The notes under the pieces were generated by a model, which was given only the letters and a program-made list of their open reading frames with translations, was not told where the DNA came from and ran no database searches. From Glandiceps talaboti (Eukaryota; Hemichordata; Enteropneusta; Spengelidae), in contig NC_135564.1 in the NCBI RefSeq assembly GCF_964340395.1, positions 8,290,361-8,350,360 of the forward strand: 60,000 nucleotides of DNA. Direction: 5' to 3'. This document shows, one piece after another, positions 1 to 16,741 of this stretch. Numbering within the stretch: position 1 is the stretch's first letter; each line of letters starts with the position of its first letter. Position numbers and translations under genes: made by a program.

Positions 1-244
1 ATAATGGGAATATAAAGATGGCGTCAGATAGGCAGAGCATTAATATCTGAAATTTAGATTGATTTTTGGAAAAAATGAAGCTACTTATTCTTTAAGGCAA
101 TACGAACATCTTGCTCTGGACCATCGAAAATTACTGAATGATGTGCAGATGAATATGGCCTACATTCCTTCAAATATCAAATATTATAAATATGAAATCA
201 TAATACAAACGAACTACTGGAAAATATAATATTTATATATGTAC

Positions 245-449
245 TTTTCAAGTCTGCCAGTGCCTGCGCTGCCCGTGTCTTGATTTCGTCAGATATCATG
301 CCACAGATCTATAGCAATAAAAACAGTTAAGATTAGGTAGACGGCAGAGGATTTTCATGGGTCCCATGAATTTTCTCCAAGAGCAATACAGCACTCTGAA
401 AAGTAATTCTCTAACCCCCCCATGAAATAACGAAGACCACTCCCTAAGT

Positions 450-507
<58 letters not shown>

Positions 508-2331
508 TCAGCAGAATCGAATGAGATTTGCGTAAAAAAATATCTGATAAATTATAAAAATGTGTATCTCTGGGCAATAGCTGGTATCAGGATTGACATA
601 GTTGCGAACTAAAGGCAACTGTCGATTTTCCCTCCTCAGTAAACTATACACTACATTGAGGGAAACTGTAACAGAGTACTTCGGTAACAAATTTGTCACG
701 GCGATATGGGTTTCCAATTTGGTATCTAATACTGACGTACAGAAAACTGAAATGGAAACTAAGTTTTGTCTTACCTTGTCGTTCAGGCTATGCTTCATAG
801 AACTTTCAATTGATCCAGAGAACAAATTGTACAACCAGCTGTATAGACAGAGCAGTAGTATTTTTATATTAAGTTAAACAGCGATTACTTGTCATCAGTT
901 TTATTTCAAAACTAAGATTATTACGATTTCCAATAGTAATAAATTCCATAAAACTTGGTGGTGAATGTTCTCTCAATAGGGAAACACTTCATACGTGAGA
1001 AATAGAAAACGGTGCGAATAGGTGAATGTACGTACCTTGCACCACCATGAAATTCCACGCCGATTGAACTGACACCCCCCGTACAACCTGCAGGAGCTAT
1101 AGTTGGACGACCAGACTTGTCCTTTTCTGCAAGAAACAAAAATCAACGTTTCTTATTTAAAATGAACAATTACTTAATTCTCTACCTGGATTATAAAAAC
1201 AGTCTTTATTTGGTAACTGTTTTTTTTTTCATGTTGCACTTCACTTTTCTTAGCAATCTTTTGTGGAGTTTTGAAAGTAAATAATACAACACTTTGTGTA
1301 AATAGACTTACCCAATTTAACAGCTAAATTTAGATTTAAACCATGAGCTGTAGCGTCGAATGATCCATGATCACTTATCTTAATACTGTGATATATAAAG
1401 AAGACAACAATAACATTACAAATGAGAAATTTCGAGAGAAAAAAATAACAACAGAGAATCAACTGATTCACTAACCACTACACCATTTGATTGGGCAATG
1501 TTTACTTATTAACAAAGAAATCACGTACATGTACCTGGATATGTACATTGTATTGATCGATGTAGAAACTACCATAACACAATCTCTCGACCCGGTCATT
1601 CATTACCAACCTCAGCACTCATACACTCTTTCACTGACTGACTGACTGACTGACTGACTGACTGACTGACTGACTGACTGACTGACACACACTGATGCAC
1701 TCACACTCACTCACTCCCTTCCTCCCTCCCTCCCTCCCTCCCTCCCTCACTCACTCACTCACTCACTCACTCACTCACTCACTCACTCACTCACTCACTC
1801 ACTCACTCACTCACTCACTCACTCACTCACTCACTCACTCACTCACTCACTCACTCACTCACTCACTCCCTCCCTCCCTCCCTCCCTCCCTCCCTCACTC
1901 ACTCACTCACTCACTCACTCACTCACTCACTCACTCACTCACTCACTCACTCACTCACTCACTCACTCACTCACTCACTCACTCACAAATTCAGCAGTAT
2001 CTGTACATCTATTAATATGTAACGTACAGTTTTTTATTGCCAGGGGATTCATTAAACCAAAGTATGTCTTTCTTAAAAGCTTGTGCTGTAATGAATAAAT
2101 AGAGCTTACAATCCCTTCTTGTACTTGTATCTCCAGTCTCCATGAATCGACACACTGCCCCCACTGGCAGTAAACTGTAGACCTATACCTGGCTTGGTCG
2201 TGAAGGTCGTAGTTGGTATCGAAAAGCCCGTAATGTGCATGCTAGTGACGTAGAAGGAAAAGACGAGAAAAATTAGACAAGGTGAAATGTAAACCTATGT
2301 GGTGAAAGCGAAAGCTGTTTGACTGACTGAC

Positions 2332-2384
<53 letters not shown>

Positions 2385-4789
2385 GCCCGTCGACCGTCCG
2401 CCTATCTGTTCAGCATCGAAACATTTGAAAATACTTTCATTACATCACAGCGACGCCATTATCCGTTAATACCAGGAAATAAGAGAGAAAGCGAAAGTTT
2501 CGCAATAACGTCATCTTGAGGTGACGAGCGATGGAAGTACATAACACTGAGTATTGATAATGACTTTGTTGTTTACGAAGAATGTTGTATCGACTTATCA
2601 AATCAAAACACTCAATTGCGTACACTGTATACGTTGTATTTACTAAGCAAATGAAATTGCCATATATACACGTTTTACTCGCTTTTGCTCACATCAATAT
2701 TACATTTTCACGTGTGACTCATTTTGAATTCACATTAAATTTTTCGATGCAATGGACCCCCAGATAATTCGATTATGGGTTATATATGCCACACATGATA
2801 TGATGATTACAATGACTACAACGATTATAAAATTCGGATATTTCACAGCCTGTGTGGTTGTACCGGACACCACTTTCAATAGACCAGTCGTATTGCACAA
2901 CAGAGTAGATGTTAGCGCAGTGACAATCAGATTAAAATCCGATGTAGATGTTGGCTAATCGTTAATTGTTATTTTACCTTCGTTGTTTTGCCTGAATTGA
3001 CCTTCATGGTATACGTACATGTTTACGTTTTTTATCCTGATCGCGTAGAGGAGGCGATCAGGATAAAAACGTAAACATGTACCAAGAAGGTCAATTCAGG
3101 CAAAACAACGAAGGTAAAATAGCAATTAACGATTAGCCGACATCTACATCGGATTTTAATCAGATTGGCACAGTGCGGGACTTATGGCGATTTGGTGAGG
3201 GTTTTAATAAACCAGTGTTAAGTGTATCCATCAGTTTACTTTGGCACGCCGAATCTGAACGGTCTGGCTACATATATCAAACATTACATTGCGTTGTTCT
3301 TAATTGTCGGAATTAAACTTATGACTTGGCCATAGACTTTGCCCGATTACTGTGTCAAACAGCAATATCAAATCAGATAGGTATTTTCGGAATTACCTGT
3401 CAAAATGCCATATTACATTTAGCCATATAGTTATGTCGTATCGATTCATTCGCGAAATTACGTCGTATGCATACAACTGTATTAGACCGTCTTGGTTAAA
3501 ATATACATGCAAAGGTTGTTGTGATGTCGGTATGTAATATCTGTATCAGGTGTTTTACCAGTACAGAGGCTTTATTTCAAAATACAACAAAAGCAGACGT
3601 TTCAAATGTTGTTGACATAATTATGTGCATACCTGGAGACGGTGTAGTCGACATTTCCAATTGCTATATGAGATGTACCGCTGATATCAGGTATGGTTTG
3701 CCCTTTGATGTCTTGTGTTAGAAGCTCCACACCGACATCGTTTACTGAACACGGGAATATAACAATATAACCATTGTATTTAGAAGACAAAAAAACATAA
3801 CACATAAACAAACACAAAAACAAACAAACAAACAAACAAAACCACTAAAAGGTACGCAACACTAGACAGAGATAGACACACACACAAACAAACACAAACA
3901 AATGTTACATTTTTGTACGTTTGCAGTAGTGTTTCTAAAATATAGTACATGAAAACAAATTTGTAAACACTACCAAGGCGAGTTGTTACTGACATATATA
4001 TATAAAGTTCGCTGTAAAGCGCATGACTGTTTTCCGGGACGTTTCACTACATAGTAGTAATACTAAAATGTATGTAACGAAAAAGGTCGGGGCTATACAA
4101 TTACCTTACAGGTATCCGAAAAAGTTCTGCGATTGGCAATGAAATTTCCAGGCAAATTATAAAAATTATAAAATGTATTTCACACAGATATCAAATGAAT
4201 AGCAATAGGGCATGATAATACCTAAGTTAGAGTTAAATCTGTGAGCTTGCAAAGTTCCTGGTAGAAAGGTGAACTGTGAACCCTGGAAATTTGCATAACA
4301 ACACACGAAATACCATACTGAATACTAATGCTGCAATGTGAGCTCTTTGGTTACGGAAATTTCTCAATATGTCCTTCTGAAGTCACACTTCCTCATTTTA
4401 CAACTAAAAGATTGGCGAACCATTAGCTTTCAGAACAATGTTTGACCACTTATGATTTATTTCATCATCATAAAAGACCGTTCGAAATATTACAGTTGTC
4501 AACTCCTCCAATACAGGTCAAACAAAGCGAGGACATGCATTCAAACAGCGTACATAAATCTACACTGTTTACGTATGAAAAGTAAGCCTGCCTGTTGACT
4601 GTATAACCTTGCACATAGAAAGAGGGTAGAACAACACAAAATATTCAAAAACTTACAGAATTTTAAACCCGATTGCGTAATCCTCGCTTTAAAGCCTGGA
4701 TTTTTGTTGGTCCACACAGCTTCAACAATCGAGATAATAGTCAGAATTGTGACCAGGGCAACCAGGAACAAGTTAATTGGACGGGCCAT
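245..4789 (-). CDS. BPI/LBP family secreted lipid-binding protein (5' part, seven exons, runs off left edge)
   Basis: Seven exons on the minus strand (4657-4789, 3633-3744, 2110-2241, 1312-1385, 1036-1126, 775-838, 245-308) join in frame with matching phases (1,2,2,1,2,0). The start ATG at 4789 opens a signal peptide (MARPINLFLVALVTILTII) followed by NPGFKARITQSGLKF, the N-terminal beta-strand typical of bactericidal/permeability-increasing and LPS-binding proteins. Later exons give the family pattern in order: IKGQTIPDISG, MHITGFSIP, GIGLQFTASGGSVSIHGDW, SGRPTIAP, and WLYNLFSGSIESS then ICGMISDEI. The family binds LPS or other lipids outside the cell in innate defence. Most splice donors are GTAAGT/GTAAGC-like; the last one, GTACAT after 245, is weak. 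The rest of the N-terminal barrel and the whole C-terminal barrel lie left of the window. Family assignment is strong; antimicrobial function is inferred. Confidence 0.88.
451..505. repeat. (CA)n microsatellite
   Basis: About 27 uninterrupted CA units inside an intron of the BPI/LBP-like gene. Confidence 0.95.
1632..1986. repeat. (ACTG)n, (CTCC)n and (CACT)n compound microsatellite
   Basis: ACTG units (1632-1684) are followed by CCCT/CACT tetranucleotide blocks that alternate CTCC - CACT - CTCC - CACT up to 1986. It lies in an intron of the BPI/LBP-like gene. Open frames here only spell Ser-Leu-Thr-His repeats and are not coding. Confidence 0.95.
2320..2386. repeat. (CTGT)n microsatellite
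   Basis: Tandem CTGT tetranucleotides just upstream (in gene sense) of the 2110-2241 exon of the BPI/LBP-like gene. Confidence 0.9.
2910..3180. repeat. Large foldback inverted repeat (hairpin element)
   Basis: Two arms of roughly 110-130 bp are near-perfect reverse complements around a spacer of under 10 bp near 3047-3051. The left arm contains CGATGTAGATGTTGGCTAAT and the right arm ATTAGCCGACATCTACATCG, with a few mismatches and small indels. It sits in the BPI/LBP intron between 2241 and 3633. It looks like a foldback/MITE-type element or a recent inverted duplication. No terminal target-site duplication was identified. Confidence 0.85.
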
Positions 4790-4854
4790 GTTTCGTTACC
4801 TTCCCTGTCTCACTCCACGTTCTCTAATGACGTTAGCTTACTAACAGCTCTAGA

Positions 4855-4862
4855 CTTATATA
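4855..4862 (-). promoter_or_regulatory. TATA box of the BPI/LBP-like gene
   Basis: The minus strand reads TATATAAG, 66 bp upstream of the BPI/LBP start codon at 4789. That leaves room for a transcription start about 30 bp downstream and a short 5' UTR. The motif and distance are seen; use as a core promoter is inferred. Confidence 0.5.
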
Positions 4863-4869
4863 AACGAGG

Positions 4870-7614
<2,745 letters not shown>

Positions 7615-10600
7615 TTATAACGTGACGTCATTCACTTTCTCCATCAACGTGTCTAGACCTCCCTGCATAGAATAATAGGTAACCATTAGAAATGATCAAT
7701 GCCTACAAATATGGGATTGTACAGAACTGTAAATAGAAAAATCCCAAACGTTTATTACTAGTACATGTGTATGTATGTATGTACATGTATGTATGTATGT
7801 ATGTATGTATGTATGTATGTATGTATGTATGTATGTATGTATGTATGCATGTATGCATGTATGCATGTATGTATGTATGTATGTATGTATGTATGTATGT
7901 ATGTATGTATGTATGTATGTATGTATTACATATGTAAATGTTCGGGTTTTCACCTGGCATTTCTCTGTCTCGCCAATTTTTCCTTTGAAAAAGAATATTT
8001 ATTCGAAACGTCGGATTTAACAGCTATATATACGGACTGGTTTATTAGTTCCTTATGCATTTCTATGTATGTATGTATGTATGTATGTATGTATGTATGT
8101 ATGTATGTATGTATGTATGTATGTATGTATGTATTTATTTATTTATTTGTGTGTGTGTGTGTGCGTGCCTGCGTGTGTGTGTGTGTGTGTGAGTGAGTGA
8201 GTGAGTTAGCGAGCGAGCGAGTGAGTGAGTGAGTGAGTGAGTGAGTGAGTGAGTGAGTGAGCGAGCAAGTGCGTGCATGAGTGAGTGAGTGAGTGAATGA
8301 ATGAAAGAGAAGTGGGGGAGTATGAATGAGTCAGTCAGTCAGTCAGTCAGTGAGAGTGGTGCTATCAAATTAGTGAACTTACTGTATTTTTTGGATTGGG
8401 TTTTTTTCTTTCCTTTTCCAACAATTCCACGATTGTACCGTGTTTGTACTGGTTTGCAAGTACAAGAGCCGTCAGTCCATCCTATATGGGACAGAAATGG
8501 TTAATAAAATATAAATATATAATAAATATACCATATATGGTAAACCAAAAAATAAAATAAATGGATAATATTCAAACCTTACTAACCCTGTCCTTTTGTT
8601 CGATGTCGGCACCTGCCTCAAGTAGTCGGCAAATTACTTTGAAGTGTCCTTTCTTGGCGGCTACAGTCAACGGAGTACCACCATACTGAAAATAAGAAAT
8701 ATAATCATTAAAGTTCGCATATATCGACCATATATCATTCATAATCCGACCTACAGTTGAAGTCAAATGCAAAAATGTCAAATATTCAGACATTAGGAAC
8801 AAAAGTACAAAATGTAGCTATAAAATATATGTTCAGGTTTCATACAAATCCAACTGTATTTACCACAAGTGATGAATTCACATTAGCACCGGCATCTAAT
8901 AATGAACACATTACATCCAAATGTTTTTTGTCTGAGGCCAAATAAAGGGCGTTTGTGCCATCCTGGAAAATGAAGGAAAACAGATTTAAATAAAAGTAAA
9001 AATAACAACAATAGGGTTACACTAAAATTAACTCAAATTTTCAACAACCAATTCAACAAATGAATGATCAACGAATAGACAATTTTAATAAATTAAATAA
9101 AAAATAAATTAAATAAAAAAAACTTTCCATGCAGAAGGAGCTGACAAGGCATGGTGATCAGAAAGAAAGAAAGCATTCTTACCACTTTCGTCTGGTTGAC
9201 GTTGGCGCCTAATTTGATTAGTCTTTTTACAACATCTGTGCGCCCTTCTTCAGCGGCAATCATCAGTGATGTCCAGCCATCCTTGTGACGTCAGAGAAAA
9301 ATGTATAATCAGAATTATAATTTATAAATTTATATGAAAAATTAAAAAAACATGTAAATAGTTTGTTATACGTATAACAAGCATTTTACACATTTTTAGC
9401 AACTTGGAAAGCCATGAGTTACAAACACAGACTTGGTCTATGTTGTTTCTCATTGCCATGATAAAATTATTTTATAAATTAAAAACCTGAAATAAATACC
9501 TAATCCTCATCCATATGTCCACTTTAAATAAAAAAGTTGGTAAGCAGTAGATAACTATGTAGCCGGTCAGCGCATAGAGAAAGCTAAAACAAACAAATAT
9601 TGGCAGTCACACAGATTGGCAACTGAACTTGGGCTTCTTAGTACAGGGGGAGCGAGAAACCTGTAGATTGAGTCAAAAACTGAACATTTGATGATTATCA
9701 TCATCATTTTATACATTTCTGTATGTTATTCCGACTGATTCATTTAATATTCATTCGTTAATTTTGGTTGATTAGAAGTAATCACACCACTTTGGAGAAA
9801 AGGAATACTATACTAACCTCTGTTTGGTGGTTGATGTTAGAACCGGATTTGGCGAGTAGTTCAACAACATTCCAATGACCACTACTGGCTGCCAAGGTCA
9901 AGGCGGTCGCCCCTAGCTATGAGGAAAATTAAAGTTTTAGAACGAGAGCCGAAATAACATGACAAATGTTATCAACGTTAGAGTTCAAGATGGAAGATGG
10001 AATTATGAAATTGCGGACGTGCACCTAGTTGAGCTTACATCTAAAATGTCCGTCGAGAGGAGGAACACTTACTTGTGCAAGGTGATCGATTTTTGCTCCG
10101 ACTTTAACCAACATCTCAACTATATCGATTTGGCCGAACATGGCGGCAATAATCAGAGCTGTCCTGCCATCCTATTCAGAGAAGGGGAAGGGGAAGGGAG
10201 GAATTGAAAGAGTCAGAGAGGATGTCAGGGATGCGAAAGGGAGACCACGTATATAGAATACATGTACACACATTAACTGGATATTCATAGAAAATAATCC
10301 ATTATTACAATTTTTGCCCTCTAAGTTTAACTAACAAAACTAGTGTTACAACTACAACAAGTAGTCTAGAATGATGGAAAATATCTAAGACTCATAAATC
10401 TCAAGCAAACACGGTGCAATGTCAGCTTAAATTATACTAGGCAGATTGAGCGAAAGGCCCATCGTGAAGAAAATAATCGCATTGCGAAATCGGTGTCTTG
10501 TAACACAACACAAAAATCAGCACACCAGAGCAAAACACAACGCAACACAACATCACGCACCGCAACGAAACGAAACGCAGCACAGCACAGCACAGCACAC

Positions 10601-13600
10601 AGCAAAACACATCACAGCACAGCACAACAGAGCAGAGCAGAGCAGAGCAGAGCAGAGCACAACACAACATAAAAAAGAATTAAAAAGATATAGCGCATAG
10701 TTACAAAAAATGTATATATGCATGCATACCAGTAACTGTTGATCGACAGTCATTCCACCTTTCAACAGATACTGTGCAATCTGAGTGTGACCAAATTGCG
10801 ATGCTATGGTGAGAGCTGTCTGCCCAGCCTACGGAAGAAAATAAGAATAAAAAAAATCAGTCAATTTTCAACATATAATAGTGAACAATCTAAACGATAA
10901 CAATTACTTAAAGATTTCTAAGATTTTAATTAATCAAAATATTAGTTCTACTCTTTGTGTGTCACTGGTAACGAAATAGGTGTTGTTTGTTAATGAAAAT
11001 AAAATATGCAGCTTATTCTGGGTATGTTTAGGTTATTGCTTCTAGGTTATTGCTTCTGGGAAATCGATAGTTCGAGTCTAGATCTGCTGCAGTGCCACGT
11101 AGTTGGCTAGTCTAGCGCCCTCTTTCATCGGATGTATTCTGATACATTACAGAGTTTGCAATCACCAATCAAATTATACCATCATTAATTTTGGTTAACG
11201 GTGTTAATTTGAGAGAGGTTCAATTCGAGAATTACGGCAAATATAACACCTTGCCATTGTGCAATCAATTAAGAATATTCCAACTTAGATAAATTATGAA
11301 TCAAGTAGAATGACTTACGTAATTTGTAACTTCAAGAAACTTGGTGCCACCAACTTTACAAAGTTTCTCAACAACTTCAGGATAATTCAGTTGGGCGGCT
11401 AAATGAAGTGCCGTGTAGCCATTCTGTGTAAATAATTAGACAACGTATAGGCCGTTTGTACATTCGACTGGACGGGTTAGGTTGGGTGACGTTTCAGTCA
11501 TGTAAATTGTACATGTACAAAAATGTTCGTGGCCGGGACACAACACAAATATTATCAAATCTATCATCTCGCATCGTTATTTTCAAAGCTGGTTCTGACA
11601 ACCAAAACAGCCGATATTCAGTAGTCGAAAACAGTACTATATGAAAAACTCCAAAGATACACAAGTTTATCAATTCAACAGAAGCCTTCTCCATTATTTC
11701 TAAATTAATGATGACATATTATATAAACCAAGCGATACCACGATTCAAGAATTGTGTAGTAGTAATTGCATATATTAAAGCAGAAATGAAAGACTTTAAA
11801 AAACACTCACAATTTCTTGGTGCATCATGTCAGTTCCTGCTTCTAGTAGTCTTCCAACGATACCGTGGAACCCATTCTTGGCAGCTTTCATCAAGGCATT
11901 GACACCATCCTATAAGTTCACAGACGAAAACAAAGGCAACATGTATATGAGATTTACAAAAGTTATTGTAACATTGCGTGATAAACTCAGAACTGTGTTT
12001 TAAAAATTAACTGGGTATATATTTTTGAGAGTCAATGGAACAATAAATATCAAACACTGTTTTAGAACTAGTAAGTATACTGTTTTGACGATGGTCCCAA
12101 ATACTAGTCTAGCTCCTATACATTATCACTACAATTTACATCTCCACTCACAGTATAGTAGAAGTCGTTATACTTTAGAAGTCCTGAGATGCATGAGATG
12201 CAATTTAAAATTCATCCACAGACACCCACACAGTCATTATATTAAACATTACGTCTTTGTTAATCAATCAAAAAATTCTAACCAATAACACAGTCCCTCA
12301 TAAAGTTACTGGGGGCAGTTATGTAATGTCAAAATATGGTATACTTGTCAGCTCAGGATGCTACTTATACATTGTGTATGTCACTATAACAATGGGGGGG
12401 GGGGGTCACCGGTTGGATGAATAACTTTTTGTGCTGATTGGGGGACTTTTTTCCAATCGTGGTTTAGTTAGAGACCACGTTGGCATTAGAGACCAAATTG
12501 GCATCCAGACTACCCAAATACATGACATGTACGTATTGATTCAGATTTTACTAGCGAATACAGCAGCTGAAAATAAAAGAACTACCTCATCAACAAGATT
12601 GACATCTGCTCCATTCTCTACCAATGTGTCAACAACCGTTCCATGCCCAGTCTCAGCTGCTATCATCAAAGCACTACAGTTATCCTTGCCAAGAATAAAA
12701 AAAGAAGGAAAATTATCAGGAAATTCGTAAATTCAAATGTCACAAGTCTGTTACAAACGTTCAGTGATGATAATTTGTTGATGTTGTAATTCCATTGGTA
12801 TCTGTGTACTTTTAAATGTTGTTTTATTTGTTGTACAACGTGGTACAATTTATTTGTTACGTTCGTTCGTTCGTTCATTCATTCATTCATTCATTCATTC
12901 GTTATTCATTTATTCAAAGTGGCATAAACGTAAGTGTGGTGTTGCATCTCAGTGTAAACACTGTAAATTGATGATACAAGCAAACGTTAACCTCCAAACA
13001 TAGCAAGAACACTATACAGAACAATACATATACCAACCTTATTTTGATGGTCGACGTCTGCAGTCTTGGACAATAATCGAGATATGACTTTCTGATGGCC
13101 ATAGTACGCAGCCCTGATCAAGGCCACATCGCCTTTCTGTAGAGAGAATGGATAATAAATAATAAGCACTTGTCGGCTGAATTCACGTATGTCTTTGATA
13201 CAGGTGAGCAAACAATACATTTAGTCATACATTAACCTTACTGTGCATGTACATGAGTAGGCCGATTACAAAGAAGGTGACAGAATAAGTTTTCTCTGCT
13301 TCGTTGATTCCAATTCTGTTTTATAACGCCCTTAGGTTCTAATGACTTATTAGGACTCTGTCACAGTCCAGTAAGTAGTCTCTGAAAGGAGTACAGTACA
13401 CCTGTTTGACTGCTACCACAGACCCCCGCCCCAATGAGATTTAAATTCAACTCGAAAATATAACAAGCGATTACAGTGTTTTCAAATCATTCTGATCAGC
13501 CAGTATTGTAGTGAAATGATACGAGACGATATATGTGGTATAAACTGGAACATAGACTTTATTTATCAAATTCCTGATGAGTTCGGCCTCACTGCCTCAT

Positions 13601-15375
13601 CCCAAGGCCAGGGCCAGGAGAGTCAGTTGCTCACAGCTCAACGGTCAAAAGCCAAGTCCTTGAATCTGCGACGCTAGTTATGGTCGTTACAATAATCAAA
13701 TTATGATAAGTCACGCATATGAGATGAGCTTTTAAGATAACAATAGGTCATGCATAATTATTAGCGTCATGGAGATGAAACAACTGAACTTTAACTTGAA
13801 TGACATCTCCAGACATACTAGTATGATATTAGAATACCTATGTATTGTCTTGTCATGTATGTTAGCCATATTCATTTCTCTAACTGGGTGTTTGGCGACA
13901 TGTATAAAAACAGTGTCATGTCTGAGCCCAAACACAGCGACTACACATTCATGACAGTGTATTGTGGTACCGAAAAGTGCTAATCTTAGGAATAAATGTG
14001 TAACTATATAGTGTGGTGTGATTATACCACCACTTTTCAAGAGGTAAATGGCCTCCGAGTTTTCACTCCAACGATTATATTGAATTAGAGCCAAAGGTGC
14101 CAAACCTAATTTATGTCCGGGACTTCATTTTATGCACGCTATCCATCTCATGTAGTGAATACAGGCTGGATAACTAGTCACGTGACAGTTCAATAGCAAC
14201 ATAAAGGGTGAAAGCTGGAGACTGAAGTATAAACCTGTAAATTCTTTACTCGAAAAATATCGTACGAAGCTGAAAATTTCAGCTAGCACGCTATAAGTAT
14301 ACGTACACGGATAATATGTTATGCAAGGAGAATATATAGATACCGTCGAATTCTCTCTAGAAGCAAAATTCAATAAATAACCAACCCAACCGTGGTTAGT
14401 ACATTAACGACATTATTAGATTAAGGGTAAATACACAGAATGTTATATTTACAGAGATGCTAGAGTTGCCATGGACGACGTCTTGGGAGTCCACACTGAT
14501 ACCCTTGTGACCTCATTACAAAGTAAATAGTTTCTACAAATCTGTTGTATGTATCACCAGCATAAGTTTCTATGGCAACTGATAGGAATCGATTGCCATA
14601 GACCCTGGCGTGCACATGAACTCCAGGGTTTTTATGTTTTGTGATATACAAGCGTGGTACCACGTGATCATCATGATGTTGGGTAATTTTATGAGGTTGA
14701 TTATTTCAGTGTTTAGCATGCCCTTTTTTTAAAGATTATTTGACTTTAGTATTATAAAACCTCGCCAAAAGACGATTTTCTTAAATTCCTATATATTACA
14801 TTAACTAGTTGTCTCAGACTAGATTTTGTAATTAATTTATTTTCCTGGATTAGTTTCTGTAACCTGAACTGTGTAAATATTTTTTTTTTAAACCTTCAAT
14901 TTGATTAAAAATACTGCAATGTTACTATGAACACTGGTGGTACATGAAGATAATCGCCCAATTTTTCCATTTCGTATACAGCCCTGTTCGTGTTACTGTT
15001 CCCTGGATCTGGTTGATGCAACCATGCACAAAGCACTAATTCTGAACCTTCTACACTTTTAAGATAGCTAGTTACTACAGTTCATCTTAATGAAATAAAT
15101 AATTTGAACGTACCACAACTAGACTTAGACACGTGGGCGCCATTGTTTTACGATGTCTGCTTTTGGCGTCTGTATGGTGGCATGTTATAGATCATTTCAT
15201 TTCATAAATTGTCGCAAGAACTCTATAAGCGTGTATATATATTTAACTTTGCTATCTTTAATATACTAAAGTGTAGCATGTAGTATCTCATTGGTTTCTA
15301 CGTGTTTGTATAAAATAAAGTTAGTGAACACTAACGTGACACGGGCAGTATCCAATACATACATACATACATACA

Positions 15376-15409
<34 letters not shown>

Positions 15410-15677
15410 CATACATACATACATACATATATACATGTATACATACAAGTGAAATGGGAAAGGAAATGTCCACCATTATACCTACCGTACCAGTTGACCT
15501 TAGCATTGACACACACACCTTAGATTATATACGTACTGACATGATGACTGCCGTATGCAACAATGAGATCGCTACCTCTAAAAGAACTGTAAGTTTTATG
15601 ATGACATTTTCTCTATCAAAATTCATACCTTCGATTCTGTGACTATATTTAACATCTATTAAATTAACGTTGCGAAG

Positions 15678-15742
<65 letters not shown>

Positions 15743-16707
15743 AGAGAGACAGAGACAGAGACAGAGACAGAGAGACCGACTGACATAGAGAGACAGACAA
15801 ACATGGTATAAATCACATGTAGAGAAAGGGGTAGATTTGGAGACGAAGTTTGGAGAAGAGAAAGAAAGGAACAATAATGCTAACAAGGGGGGGGGGGAAT
15901 GGGCGATGACGAATAGATAAACAGAAAGAGGGAAGGATACACTAATTCTCAAATTCACACGGTACCTCGTCCTCCTGATGTACATTAGCACCAGCGTTTA
16001 ACAATTCGTCTACGATTTCCAAGTCACCATTAGCTGATGCTGTCATCAATGCTGTTTCACCAGACTAATAACAATATGAGAGAAAGAGAACAGGAAAGAA
16101 AATTAAACTAACAATACACAAGAAAACAGAAACAAATATACGACGTATTCAGACCAATGTCAGACTTCAACCGTGACTGTACACGTACACAGTCACACAA
16201 TTATACGACACACAAATGACGGATAGTGAAACAAAATTAGTCATGCTCTACGGAAAGGTTTTGACACCGTTTCTATTTTGACGTAGGCTGTACCTTGCCC
16301 TTGAGTGAATACACTGACTTTTACCTATTTCATGGTGAATTTTTAACCTTTTAACATACCTTCTCGCCCCGTCAACCCATTTCTAAACGTGCGGTGCCCT
16401 AAGATCAAATGTAGTAATGATTGTCACAATTATGACATATATGCATGAAATTTCTGTTCTTGTGATCGTTTCCGATGGACATGTATATTAGGTGTCCATG
16501 TATTTGGCAGTGTTACAAATGCAGTACAAGAATTACATTGGAATGAAGAGTATCTTGTCATGCATCCAACTATAACATATTGTGTTTGACTACTTTACAT
16601 ACATACATACATACATATACATACATACACATGTACATACATGCATACATGTATGCATGCATGCATGCATACATACATACATACGTACATATCCCTACAT
16701 ACATACA

Positions 16708-16741
<34 letters not shown>

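Noticed and set aside
1695-2015. Open frame of Leu-Thr-His-Ser repeats
   Set aside because: Pure translation of a CACT/CTCC microsatellite; open because the repeat has no stop codons.
4201-4300. Possible extra BPI/LBP exon (GSQFTFLPGTLQAHRF on minus, flanked by AG and GT)
   Set aside because: Phase does not fit between exon 1 (phase 1) and exon 2, which join perfectly without it, and the sequence does not match the family.
7960-8040. Hammerhead-ribozyme-like phrase (TTCGAAACGTCGGAT)
   Set aside because: The GAAAC-type half is present but no CTGATGA core precedes it; probably part of a decayed dispersed repeat.
7765-8196. Met-Tyr-Val-Cys repeat frames on both strands
   Set aside because: ATGT microsatellite artefact; same reasoning for the CATA arrays near 15.4, 16.7 and 22.9 kb.
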